From Acidobacteria bacterium RIFCSPLOWO2_12_FULL_68_19 (GTDB lineage: Bacteria; Acidobacteriota; Vicinamibacteria; Vicinamibacterales; UBA2999), in the NCBI GenBank assembly GCA_001767525.1, contig MELF01000047.1, forward strand, positions 1 to 64,000: a stretch of 64,000 bases of DNA, written 5' to 3'. Under the pieces are notes generated by a model. It saw only the letters and a list, made by a program, of their open reading frames with translations, did no database searches and was not told the origin of the DNA. The translations under genes were made by a program, and so were the position numbers. How positions within the stretch are numbered: position 1 is the stretch's first letter; every line of letters starts with the position of its first letter. Below are positions 34,098 to 42,925 of this stretch, piece by piece.

Positions 34098-34777
34098 TAC
34101 CGGGCGATCAGGCGGCCGAGTTCGAACGCTTCGGCGGCGGCCACGCCGGCGCTCGCCCCGCGCCACCGCGCCAGGTGTTCGATCGCGGCGAGCGACCGCG
34201 GATGAGGAAAGTCGTGGAGCTCGCCGGCGTAGGCGGTCGCCGCCCGCAACTTGGCCTCGAGCGTATCGGACACGTCGGTGAACCAGTTCGGAGCGAACAT
34301 CGCGACCGATCCTGGCGGGCGCCATTCCGTGCTCGACGGCGTCTCGAAGAACAGGAGCTGGTGCACGGCGTTCCCGGGCTGCGGGCGGCACGCTGTGATG
34401 ACGGCATGGTGGGTGCGCGCGTGGTCGATGTTCACGTCTCCCGCGTGATGGGTGTAGACGACCGTGGGCCTGCACCGCGCCATCACGCGCTCGATATCCT
34501 GGACGACGTCGAGCAGCGCCAGAGCGTCCATCCGGTTGTCGGGATATGAGAGCAGCGTCAGATCCGTGACGCCTAGGATTGCATTCGCGCGCCGTGCCCA
34601 CTCCCGCCGTTCGTCGATGGCCGTCGCGACAGCCCCGCCGCGGCTCGCCACGCCGTCGGCCAGAATAAGCACTGCGACGCTGTCGCCCGCTCTCCGGTGC
34701 CATGCCATCGTCCCGCCGCAGCCGAGCACTTCGTCATCCGGATGGGCCGCCACGACGAGAACCGATTCGGCGGTCAT
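34097..34777 (-). CDS. PIG-L/LmbE-family N-deacetylase
   Basis: The 226-residue protein has VVAAHPDDEVLGCGG, the zinc motif, and the histidine in YTHHAGDVNIDHARTHH. The family removes N-acetyl groups from GlcNAc-containing molecules. Lying between PseG- and NeuB-type genes, it could deacetylate a nonulosonic acid or its precursor so that another acyl group can be installed, which is inference. ATG 34777 overlaps the upstream stop. Confidence 0.85.
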   Translation of the reverse strand: MTAESVLVVAAHPDDEVLGCGGTMAWHRRAGDSVAVLILADGVASRGGAVATAIDERREWARRANAILGVTDLTLLSYPDNRMDALALLDVVQDIERVMARCRPTVVYTHHAGDVNIDHARTHHAVITACRPQPGNAVHQLLFFETPSSTEWRPPGSVAMFAPNWFTDVSDTLEAKLRAATAYAGELHDFPHPRSLAAIEHLARWRGASAGVAAAEAFELGRLIAR

Positions 34778-36759
34778 CCGGCGGCCTTCTCCTTGCGGAT
34801 GCTGATCACGTAGCGTGCGCCCCCGAGCCGAAAGAATGCCGGATAACGCTCGTTGTCGACGACGCGGAGCAGCGCGAACTGGTCGCGTAGCGGTCGGTTC
34901 GGATCGATTTCGCTGTCGGCAGGCGTACGCCGGCGGTACGTAGTGGGCTCGCCGGACTGCGGCACGGCCTCCCGTGCGATCGACGGGTACCTCTCGATCC
35001 AGTCGCGGCCCAACCGGACCGTGGCCTCAGCCTGCCGCGCGCGGAGCTCATCAACGAGCTCGGTGCCGTCCAGCGTGATCCACGTCTGGAGGTAGATCGG
35101 GCCTGCATCGGTCGCCAGCGTCACCTCGAACAGTGTCACCGCGATCCGCTTCGCCCCCTCGAGAATCTGCCAGGTCAACGGCGACCAGCCGCGGCCTCGA
35201 GGCAGGTCACTCTCGTGCACGACGAGGGTGTGCCGATTTCGACGAATCTGGTCTGCCGTCAGCACCATAGAGCAGCCCAGGAGGAAACAGACATCGCCCG
35301 TGAGAAGGTCGGCGGGATCGTGCACCCAACGCACGGCGTGTCCCTGCATGAACCAGTCGGAGAACAGGGGCTCCAGATGATCGTTGAGCCAGCTCGTCCG
35401 GTCGGTCAGGACCGTCAGGCGCAACGACCGGCAGCCCTCGCCGTCACCACGTAGCCGGCCATGCCGTATCGAGCGCAGGAAACCGGGACGCACCATGCCC
35501 ACGGTCTGCCGTAACAGCGCCGCGCGCACACCGTCGTCGACGAGCGCCGCATCGACATTGATGTCAACGATCGTGTCCCCCTGCGCGTGAGGGACCGCAC
35601 ACACCGTCCCGAGCGGAGCACCATACTGGTCTTCGGCAGTCAGCCAGAGCGCGTCAGCGGCTTCGACCTCGTCGGAGAATCGGCCGTCGTCGCGGTCGGC
35701 GCGCCGCAGTCGCGGCCGGATCGGAGCCGGCCACAGCGCCATGGCCACGCGCTGGACGCCGAGACCGTCGGTCATCGCGCGCGCCGCGACCGCGCACGCC
35801 CTGACCCGCTCCGGCGAACGCTGAAAATCGCGCAAGGCAGCCGCCCACTCGGCCGCGGTCAGCGTGCTCGCATCTCCGAGTGAGTGCTGGACGCCAGCGG
35901 CGGCAACGGCAGCGGTGAATGGCTCCTGATTCGCGGCCGTGGCGGCGACGACCGCGGGTAGCCCAAGGCAGCAGCGCTCCCACGTGGTCGCCCCGCCCGC
36001 TCCGGCCATCACGTCTGCCCTCGCCATAACGCCCGCGAGCGTCGGCAGCTTGCGATGCAGTGCACCGCCGGCGAGGTCGCGGACCATCGCCTCGATTGCC
36101 GCACCGTGCACATTGGCGTGTCCGACGACCACGTCGACGGCGAGGCCGGCGAATGCCGGCGCGCGAAGGGCCTCGAGCACCGCCGTGGTCTGATTCCACG
36201 AATCGACGGCGCCAAAGAAGACCAGGACGCGGCGGATGAGGCCGTCGCGCGGCGGCAGGATCCGGCGGAGCTGCGCAAAAAGGGGATGCAGCAGCGCGTA
36301 ACGGGGGCCGAGCAGACGCCGGCACGAGCGCGGCACAAGGCTGTCATAGCGGTGCGGCGTCGTCGCGCCGAACCAGTTCGGGTCGAGGAGTGCATCGCAG
36401 GCGTGCGGCCGGTTCGCGAGGTCGTCAATGACAAAGATGCGGCTCACGTGCGCCCGGAGCCGCGACTCCCACTCTTCGCCAAGCCCGTAATGATCCACGA
36501 CCAGCCAGTCGGGCGCGAACCCGCCGAGCACTGACGTCGTGGCGTCGGCGTCAGCGGACTCCGCAGCATCGGCTGCCGGCAGTACGGCCACGCGGTATCC
36601 CTCGCTCGTCAATAGCGCTATCAGATGACCAGGGTCGTCGCGGCACACGAACTGGACCTCCGCACCTCGCCGGCGCAGTTCGTCCGCCAGCGTCTTGCAG
36701 CGCATCACATGGCCGCTGCCGACGCGCGACGAGGCGTCCGCCCTGATGACCACTTTCAT
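34774..36759 (-). CDS. PseG-type UDP-sugar hydrolase fused to a formyltransferase-like domain
   Basis: Residues 1-340 match PseG: RADASSRVGSGHVMRC near the start and AGAGGATTWERCCLGLP near 270; this enzyme frees 2,4-diacetamido-2,4,6-trideoxy-altrose from UDP. Residues about 341-440 form an unassigned linker domain. Residues about 455-661 resemble methionyl-tRNA/PseJ-type formyltransferases: TLVVHESDLPRGRGWSPLTW and DAGPIYLQ. The Asn that normally precedes the catalytic His by two is Val here. A single 661-residue chain could couple hydrolysis to N-formylation. ATG 36759, 3 bases from the PLP gene. Confidence 0.8.
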   Translation of the reverse strand: MKVVIRADASSRVGSGHVMRCKTLADELRRRGAEVQFVCRDDPGHLIALLTSEGYRVAVLPAADAAESADADATTSVLGGFAPDWLVVDHYGLGEEWESRLRAHVSRIFVIDDLANRPHACDALLDPNWFGATTPHRYDSLVPRSCRRLLGPRYALLHPLFAQLRRILPPRDGLIRRVLVFFGAVDSWNQTTAVLEALRAPAFAGLAVDVVVGHANVHGAAIEAMVRDLAGGALHRKLPTLAGVMARADVMAGAGGATTWERCCLGLPAVVAATAANQEPFTAAVAAAGVQHSLGDASTLTAAEWAAALRDFQRSPERVRACAVAARAMTDGLGVQRVAMALWPAPIRPRLRRADRDDGRFSDEVEAADALWLTAEDQYGAPLGTVCAVPHAQGDTIVDINVDAALVDDGVRAALLRQTVGMVRPGFLRSIRHGRLRGDGEGCRSLRLTVLTDRTSWLNDHLEPLFSDWFMQGHAVRWVHDPADLLTGDVCFLLGCSMVLTADQIRRNRHTLVVHESDLPRGRGWSPLTWQILEGAKRIAVTLFEVTLATDAGPIYLQTWITLDGTELVDELRARQAEATVRLGRDWIERYPSIAREAVPQSGEPTTYRRRTPADSEIDPNRPLRDQFALLRVVDNERYPAFFRLGGARYVISIRKEKAAG

Positions 36760-36762
36760 GTG

Positions 36763-38052
36763 CTATCGCGGCGTGAACAACGGAACCAGCGGCTGACACT
36801 CCAGCCGATCGTCGAGACTGCCGTCGTCGACGGCTTCCCCGATCAGCGGAAATACCTGTCGATAACAAGCAAGAAGGGCCTCCACATCCTGATCCGTGTG
36901 GGCGTAGCTGAGGTTGTGCGTGCCGAGCGTGTAGATGCCGCGCCTGAACACCTCCTGTAGAAAAAACGTCTTGATCTGCCACCGCGAAAAGCCTGCCGCA
37001 TCCCGGAAATGCAGAAACGACCACGACGGATGGCCGCTGATTGCGATGATGCGATCGACTCCGGCGTCGGAGATGATGCCGCCGACACCGTCAAGAATCG
37101 TCTGTCCGCGCGTCTTCAGCGTCTCGATCACGGGCTCCGTACGCAGTTTCGTCAGCACGGCCTTGGCGGCCGCGAGCGAGAGGGTCTCTCCCCCGAACGT
37201 GCCCGAGAAGAACACCTGCTCGACGGCATCCATGTGCCGGGCGAGGCCGACGAGCGCCGACAGCGGATAGCCGTTGGCGATGCCCTTTCCGAACGTCGCC
37301 AGATCGGGAATGACACCGAACTCCTGCTGGGCGCCCCCCGGACCGAACCGAAAGCCGGTGATGGTCTCGTCGAAGACGAGCACCGCCCCGTGCCGGCGCG
37401 CCGATTCCTGTACCTGCTGCAGGAACCCGTCACGCGGATACTCGGAGGTCATCGGTTCCAGAATCACCGCGGCGAATTCGCCGGGGTGGTCGTCGAGGAT
37501 GCGTTGGAGCGACGCGATGTCGTTGTACCGAAACGGGTGCGTGAGCGCCTTGACCGCGGTCGGCACGCCCAGATGACGCGACGTGCTGCCGATGTACCAG
37601 TCCTGCCATCCGTGATAGCCGCACACGGCCACGCGCTCGCGGCCGGTACACGCGCGCGCGACGCGGATCGCGCCCGAGGTCGCGTCGGTGCCGTTCTTGG
37701 CAAAACGCACCTTCTCGGCGCAGGGAACCATCTCGACGAGCAGTTCCGCGACCTCCGTCTCGAGCTGGTGCGGCAGTGAGAACGTGACGCCGCAGTCCAG
37801 CTGTCTCCGGACCGCATCGTCCACGTTCGAGTCGCAGTAGCCCAGCGTCACACATGCCAGGCCGTTGACGAAATCGATGTACTCGTTGCCGTCGACGTCC
37901 CACAGCCGACTCCCCTTCGCGCGCTGGACGAAGTAGGGCGAGACACCGAACGGAAGCGCGGTGATGCTCTTGCTGAACGTCTGCGAGCCGAGCGGAATCA
38001 CCCGGAGCGCCCGCTCGAGCATCTGTTCCGACCGGCGATATCGCAGCGACAT
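36763..38052 (-). CDS. Glutamate-1-semialdehyde aminomutase-like class III aminotransferase
   Basis: This 429-residue PLP enzyme has LVFDETITGFRFGPGGAQQ and the PLP lysine in ATFGKGIANGYPLSALVG, both classical for class III. Its position among nonulosonic acid genes, and not in haem genes, suggests it aminates a sugar acid or amino sugar intermediate. Close relatives are found in polysaccharide loci annotated as HemL-like. Two bases separate it from the SpsF-like gene. Substrate not determinable. Confidence 0.82.
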   Translation of the reverse strand: MSLRYRRSEQMLERALRVIPLGSQTFSKSITALPFGVSPYFVQRAKGSRLWDVDGNEYIDFVNGLACVTLGYCDSNVDDAVRRQLDCGVTFSLPHQLETEVAELLVEMVPCAEKVRFAKNGTDATSGAIRVARACTGRERVAVCGYHGWQDWYIGSTSRHLGVPTAVKALTHPFRYNDIASLQRILDDHPGEFAAVILEPMTSEYPRDGFLQQVQESARRHGAVLVFDETITGFRFGPGGAQQEFGVIPDLATFGKGIANGYPLSALVGLARHMDAVEQVFFSGTFGGETLSLAAAKAVLTKLRTEPVIETLKTRGQTILDGVGGIISDAGVDRIIAISGHPSWSFLHFRDAAGFSRWQIKTFFLQEVFRRGIYTLGTHNLSYAHTDQDVEALLACYRQVFPLIGEAVDDGSLDDRLECQPLVPLFTPR

Positions 38053-38054
38053 CT

Positions 38055-38831
38055 CTATGCGTTCCGACTCAGGTACTCGGCATCCGCCTGGCGCGACGCG
38101 TGGCTCCCCTCGTTACGCGTGAATCGTGCATTGATCGCCTGCAGCGCGGGCTCCCTGGCGAGCAGGTCGAGGATGTCCGGGGTGTCGAACTCCGGCGTCG
38201 TGGGGTACAGCCGTTCGTATACCTGCCGCACGAACTCGAAGTCTTCCGGCTCATCCACGGTCCACCGCATCGCGGATCGATCGACCGATCCGCTGATGTG
38301 GCCGATCCTGTAGCGCTCGAGGTGGGCGCGCAGGAACGGCGTCACGTGTTCGCGGTGCGACGGCAGAACGGCCTCGCGATAAGCTTCCTCGAGAGATGAG
38401 AACCGCACGACCTCCGCGTCGAGGCCGTCGGGAAAGGTCGGCGGAAAACAGTTCGAGGCGTAGTCGTACGAGCCGGCGCGGAAGTACCGGATCAGATCGT
38501 CGACGAGTGCCGGATCCGCCAGCGGGCAGTCCCCCGTTAGCCGCACGACCGCGTCCGGCCGGTACGGCCGGGCGGCGTCGACCACGCGCCGCAGCACGTC
38601 GTGGAGATCACCGCGGAAACAGGGAACGTCGCGCTGCCGGCAGGCGGCGGCGAGCGGATCGTCCGACGGATCCGTGCTCGTCGCGACCACGACGCGGTCC
38701 ATCTCCGTGGACCGGCGCAGACGTTCGAGGTGACGGAAGAGCATCGGCTCGCCGAGAATCGGCAGCAGCACCTTGCCCGGCAAGCGCGACGACGAGAGGC
38801 GCGCCTGAAGAATGCCTACGACCGACGCCAT
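38055..38831 (-). CDS. SpsF/PseF-like cytidylyltransferase
   Basis: The 258-residue protein begins VGILQARLSSSRLPGKVLLPILGEPML and contains VVRLTGDCPLADPALVDDLI and MRWTVDEPEDFEFVRQVY, typical for SpsF and CMP-pseudaminic acid synthetase PseF. It transfers CMP from CTP to the ulosonic acid made by a NeuB-type enzyme. Its order next to PseG, GNAT and PseC genes is that of pseudaminic acid operons. Confidence 0.8.
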   Translation of the reverse strand: MASVVGILQARLSSSRLPGKVLLPILGEPMLFRHLERLRRSTEMDRVVVATSTDPSDDPLAAACRQRDVPCFRGDLHDVLRRVVDAARPYRPDAVVRLTGDCPLADPALVDDLIRYFRAGSYDYASNCFPPTFPDGLDAEVVRFSSLEEAYREAVLPSHREHVTPFLRAHLERYRIGHISGSVDRSAMRWTVDEPEDFEFVRQVYERLYPTTPEFDTPDILDLLAREPALQAINARFTRNEGSHASRQADAEYLSRNA

Positions 38832-38834
38832 TCG

Positions 38835-39413
38835 TCACGCATGCTGTTCGGCACCCGCGGACAGGTCGTTCCGCGCCATCCACTGAGGCCGGCTGAGCGC
38901 GGCGATCACGTTGTCGACGTATCGCCCGCGATCCCAAAAGAGCTGCTCGATCCGGCCCACCTCCTTGAACCCGAAGATCTCGTGGATCGCCTTCGACGCA
39001 TCATTGTCGGCGGCGAACGAGCTCTTGACGATCCGCAGATTGAGGCGCATGAACGCGATGCGCAGGAGCAGCGACATGGCTTCGAGCACGTACGGCCCGG
39101 TGCGGTACTCCGGTTCGCCAATCACGACGGCTACGTCACAGAACCGATGGACCCAGTTGATCGCGCTCAGGTTGCAGACGCCGATGTGCCGGTCGGTTTC
39201 TCTGTCGACCGCGGCCAGCACGAGCCGGTCGCGGCTGCGGCGACTCGCCTCGAAGAACTCCCGCTGCGCTTCAACCGAGTTCGGCCAGTGATGGAGCGCG
39301 AGCCACCGCGTCGTTTCCTCGTCGCTCAGCCACTCGTGCCACCGGCCCTCCACGTCTTCAGCCGTGGGCTGCCGCAGATAGACGCGCTCGCCAACGGCGT
39401 ACGGGTTCTTCAC
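38835..39413 (-). CDS. GNAT N-acyltransferase, PseH-like
   Basis: The 192-residue protein has the RimJ/RimL layout: GERVYLRQPTAEDVEGRWHEWLSDEE, IGEPEYRTGPYVLEAMSLLLRIAF with the acyl-CoA loop, and NDASKAIHEIFGFKEVGRIEQLFWDRG. PseH acetylates the 4-amino group of a UDP-altrose intermediate. Here the gene is followed upstream by an acyl carrier protein, overlapping by four bases (39410-39413), so it may use an acyl-ACP donor, giving a longer or hydroxylated N-acyl group; that part is inference. Confidence 0.78.
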   Translation of the reverse strand: MKNPYAVGERVYLRQPTAEDVEGRWHEWLSDEETTRWLALHHWPNSVEAQREFFEASRRSRDRLVLAAVDRETDRHIGVCNLSAINWVHRFCDVAVVIGEPEYRTGPYVLEAMSLLLRIAFMRLNLRIVKSSFAADNDASKAIHEIFGFKEVGRIEQLFWDRGRYVDNVIAALSRPQWMARNDLSAGAEQHA

Positions 39414-39673
39414 GCCCCACCTCCGCGCTTGCGGCGGACCAGCGTGACGAGGCTCTGGAGATCCGTAATCGACACGATTTCCGAATCGGTCAGCCGAAGG
39501 CCGAACGCCTCCTCGACCGCCAGAATGAGCTTCATGTGTCTGAGCGAATCCCAGGCAGCGAGCGTCTCCGGAGACGCGTCTTCCGCCACCTCAGCCGGCC
39601 CCACACCCATGATGGCCGCGACGATTCCTCGCACCTGATCGGGCAGACCCGGCGCCGCAGCATCGAGAGCCAT
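39410..39673 (-). CDS. Acyl carrier protein
   Basis: The 87-residue protein has the phosphopantetheine attachment site in AAWDSLRHMKLIL (DSL) and an acidic helical core, AVEEAFGLRLTDSEI. The start ATG 39673 is chosen because the domain begins right after it; the longer reading to 39808 lies in FkbH sequence. Next to FkbH it probably carries a short acyl unit for N-acylation by the overlapping GNAT gene. Confidence 0.88.
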   Translation of the reverse strand: MALDAAAPGLPDQVRGIVAAIMGVGPAEVAEDASPETLAAWDSLRHMKLILAVEEAFGLRLTDSEIVSITDLQSLVTLVRRKRGGGA

Positions 39674-39680
39674 GGATATC

Positions 39681-41504
39681 CTACCCGACGGGAATCGCGA
39701 GCGGACTCGAAACGCCCGCGAAGTGCCCGAGCTCTCTGGGCGGCACGCGCTCGAGCTGCAACTCGAACGTGCGCACGTCAGCGCCGGCGGCGCGTTCGAC
39801 TTCCGCAAAGCCGTTGTCGAGGAAGAACGTCTCGGTCTGCGCGTTCTTCGCCGTTCTGATGTACTCGCCCTGCACGACCTCCGCTCCCCGTGCTCGGCTC
39901 AGGTGCAGCGCTTCCACGAGGAATCTCCGTTCGACGCCGCGGCCGAGGGCGCGGCACGACAGCAGGAACGTATCGATCGACGCCCGCCGGCCGGCGTACG
40001 CGAGGACACATGCTCCGACGATGCCGAGATCGCCGATTCGATCGGTCACCCGCACCCAGAGCACCTCGTGGTCCGCCGACCGCACGAACCTGAGGATGTC
40101 GGCCTCTCCATAGCGCCGAGTCGTGAGATTGAACTGATTGGTCTTCTGCGTCAGCTGGGCGATCCGCGGGATCGAAAACTCGTCGGCGCGGCCGATTTCG
40201 AGCGTCATGCCCAACGACCGATAGTAGCTGCCGAGATCGACGACATCGGATCGGGCCCTCCGCCTCGCGGCCTCGGCCGCGTACATCGTACTGCGCGTCC
40301 GGTCCTCGTCCGTGATCGCCAGCACGTCAAAGTGCCCGCAGGCAGCGAGGGACCTCCTGTACTCGACCGGTTCGCCGGCCGGCAGTTGCAGGATCGCCAC
40401 GTCCGGCAGCTGATCGCGAACGAGCCCGGCCTCGAACTCGCTGTCGTCGGCGAGGACCATGCTCTCGAGACCGATGTTCAGCTCCTCCGAGAGCTCGCGC
40501 AAGTTCGTCGCCTTGTCGCGCCAGTTGATGCGCCATGCGGCGATGTGCTCGCGACGCAGCACCATGTCCGGATGGTGATCGAACACCTCCCACACGTCGG
40601 CGTCGTTGTTCCGGCTGCAGAGCGCGATGAGGACACCGCGATGGAAGAGCGACACGACCTCTTGCTGGAACTCGACGAAAGCCGAGCCGGGGTACGCACC
40701 GCCGAGCCGGATGCCGCTCAAGCCCTCCTCGCCGATCACGCCACCCCACAGCGTCTGGTCCGCGTCGAGGACGAGGCATTTCTTGGCCTTTCCCCTGAGT
40801 GCCCGGATGAACCTGAAGTCCTCCGCGGCGATTTCGGCGAGCGCCCGCGGCGTGTACGGCGCCCGCGCCAGGTGCCAGTAGCGCGGATCGTAGAAGTGCG
40901 CGCCGCCCACGCGCGCCAGGCAGGCCGCCATGTCGACGACGTAGGCGCCCGCGACGGCGCCGGCCGCGGCGCGCAGCGCAGCATTGAGCGCGGCGACGGC
41001 GGCCGTCTGTCCATCCGGCCTCTGGACGTCGAGAATGCCAAACGTCGGATAGAGCGGCGGCTCCAGCCCGTGCCACAGAATCATGGCGTCGGTCTGGCGG
41101 CGAATGCCGGCCAGCACGGAGTGGAAGAGCGTCTCGATCCGGTCGAGCTCCGTCCGCAGATCGTGCCGCCCCATCCCCGCGAGTCCGCACGACAGTACAG
41201 GTGAGAGCGCCGCCAGTGGCGCGAAGACCAGCACCGCGTCGAGATCGCCGGTCAGGTACGCTGCCCCGCCGACGGTCTCCTCCACCAGCCGGGAGACGCC
41301 GCCAAACGCGACGCTCGCCTCCATATGGGACCGGCGCGCCAGGCAGCGAAGATACGTGTCGATCGGCTCGACGGTGATCTCGCGGAGCACGGCGAGACGG
41401 AGCGGCTCCAGCTGAACTGATCCCGGCGCCGCCAGTGCCGCCTCGATGTCGGCGAGCGGCGGGAAGACTGTCAACGTCATCGGAGTCGTGAGGCTGCTGC
41501 TCAT
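39681..41504 (-). CDS. FkbH-like HAD-family protein
   Basis: The 607-residue protein has an N-terminal SGNH-like region (AMILWHGLEPPLYPTFGIL), a HAD domain with LVLDADQTLWGGVIGEEG (DxDxT) and VLADDSEFEAGLVRDQLP, and a C-terminal GNAT-like part (FNLTTRRYGEADILRFV). FkbH proteins load a glyceryl group from 1,3-bisphosphoglycerate onto an acyl carrier protein, and one is the next gene. ATG 41504 overlaps the MaoC-SDR stop. Confidence 0.88.
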   Translation of the reverse strand: MSSSLTTPMTLTVFPPLADIEAALAAPGSVQLEPLRLAVLREITVEPIDTYLRCLARRSHMEASVAFGGVSRLVEETVGGAAYLTGDLDAVLVFAPLAALSPVLSCGLAGMGRHDLRTELDRIETLFHSVLAGIRRQTDAMILWHGLEPPLYPTFGILDVQRPDGQTAAVAALNAALRAAAGAVAGAYVVDMAACLARVGGAHFYDPRYWHLARAPYTPRALAEIAAEDFRFIRALRGKAKKCLVLDADQTLWGGVIGEEGLSGIRLGGAYPGSAFVEFQQEVVSLFHRGVLIALCSRNNDADVWEVFDHHPDMVLRREHIAAWRINWRDKATNLRELSEELNIGLESMVLADDSEFEAGLVRDQLPDVAILQLPAGEPVEYRRSLAACGHFDVLAITDEDRTRSTMYAAEAARRRARSDVVDLGSYYRSLGMTLEIGRADEFSIPRIAQLTQKTNQFNLTTRRYGEADILRFVRSADHEVLWVRVTDRIGDLGIVGACVLAYAGRRASIDTFLLSCRALGRGVERRFLVEALHLSRARGAEVVQGEYIRTAKNAQTETFFLDNGFAEVERAAGADVRTFELQLERVPPRELGHFAGVSSPLAIPVG

Positions 41505-42925
41505 CGCACGCCGCCGTGACACGCGCGGAGCACGTCTACCATCACCGGCAGCGGGTCGGCGGCTCTGACGGGCAGCTGAGTGGCCGTCTGGTCCGTCGCC
41601 ATCCGCGGCAGCCGCGGCCGGAACACGTGCAGGCCTCGAAACCGCTTTTCCAGCACCACGGCGAGCGCCTCACCCGCCGCCTTTGCGACGACGTACTCGC
41701 CCATATCCGTCGGCACGTCGTCGATGGCCACCGACGACGGGTACAAGACGCGCGTGAGCCCGCGGGCGGCGAACGCTTCGACCACTCGCCAGAATCCGGT
41801 TACGTAATACCTGCAGAACTGCATCAGCAGCTCGGCAGAAAAGCCTCCCTTCGTACCGGAAAAGATGAATGGGGACGCGAAGTAGTACAGCGCGTCCGGC
41901 CGCAGCCAGTCCGGCGATTGCTGCGCCTCGTCCAGGACATCGAAGCGAATCGATCGCGCCGTTCCGCCGTTTTCCCGAATTTCGCTGACGACGCGCGCGC
42001 CGTCCTGTTCACCGCGATAGTAGGTAAGCGTGACCTCCGCGCCGCCGGCGGCGAGGATTTTCGCCGTCAACTCTCCGAGGCCGCGCGAGCCCCCCACGAC
42101 GAGCGCCGCCTCTCCAGCAAATTCGCCCGGCCGGACTGCCTGCCGCACGGCCACAACGGTCGCCTGCGCGGTGGGCTTCGGCCTCAGAAACGCTTCCACG
42201 TGCCCCGTAAACCCTGGCGTCTCAATCTGCAGGCGCACCAGGCCGAAGCGACTGTCCACGCGGTCGACGCGATAGGCGACCTCCGGCGCGAATGGGACCG
42301 GCTGATCGAGGAGGTCGATTTCGGCCAGCAGCGAATGGAGGCCCGGACACTCGACGCCTACAACGCGGCTGGCGGCCACCAGCGACGCGAGCTGCTCGAC
42401 GGGGACGGCGGACGCCAGCGAGGGGAACAGCGCGGCCGCCGCTCGCACGTCGAGCTGCAGCGGGACACGTCCTTTACACACGGCGATGTCAGCCACCGAA
42501 CGATCGATCGGCTCCGTGCGCGCCGGCACGCCGCCCTCAACAGGCGCCGCTTCGGGGCAGCCGCTGTCGGCACCCCATGCGATGTCGAGCTGCAAGGCCA
42601 GTGAAGGGCCGCAGAAGATCTGCACCGCGGCCCGGTACTGCTCCTCGTGTGACACGGCCGTCCTCAGCCTCGTCTGGACCGGCATCGGTCTGATGAACGA
42701 CGCCTTGAAGGAACGGAGTCGAACACGGCCGTCGCGGTCGCTCAGGCAAGCGTCCAGGGCCCAGAGGGCCGCGTGCACGCCGTGCACGATAACGTCGCCG
42801 GCGCGCGTGCGCCGCGCGAACACGTGGTCCAGGTGAATGGGATTCCAGTCACCCGACAGCCGCGCGAACGCGAACTGGTCTTCGAGCGAAAAAGTCCGCT
42901 CGGCAGCGCGCTTCAGCGTCAGCAC
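41501..42925 (-). CDS. MaoC-like dehydratase fused to an SDR reductase
   Basis: This 474-residue fusion has an N-terminal hot-dog domain (FARLSGDWNPIHLDHVFA, with the catalytic Asp and His, and GDVIVHGVHAALW) and a C-terminal SDR (ALVVGGSRGLGELTAKIL, YPSS and EYVVAKAAGE, with Ser, Tyr and Lys kept). Together these could dehydrate and reduce a hydroxyacyl group held on the acyl carrier protein, fatty-acid style. The start GTG 42925 overlaps the aldo-keto reductase stop by seven bases; the longer reading to 42961 is rejected. Confidence 0.8.
   Translation of the reverse strand: MLTLKRAAERTFSLEDQFAFARLSGDWNPIHLDHVFARRTRAGDVIVHGVHAALWALDACLSDRDGRVRLRSFKASFIRPMPVQTRLRTAVSHEEQYRAAVQIFCGPSLALQLDIAWGADSGCPEAAPVEGGVPARTEPIDRSVADIAVCKGRVPLQLDVRAAAALFPSLASAVPVEQLASLVAASRVVGVECPGLHSLLAEIDLLDQPVPFAPEVAYRVDRVDSRFGLVRLQIETPGFTGHVEAFLRPKPTAQATVVAVRQAVRPGEFAGEAALVVGGSRGLGELTAKILAAGGAEVTLTYYRGEQDGARVVSEIRENGGTARSIRFDVLDEAQQSPDWLRPDALYYFASPFIFSGTKGGFSAELLMQFCRYYVTGFWRVVEAFAARGLTRVLYPSSVAIDDVPTDMGEYVVAKAAGEALAVVLEKRFRGLHVFRPRLPRMATDQTATQLPVRAADPLPVMVDVLRACHGGVR

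Noticed and set aside
32910-34205. A 431-residue plus-strand reading frame
   Set aside because: Antisense to NeuB and ATP-grasp genes with full conserved motifs; composition is that of a shadow frame.
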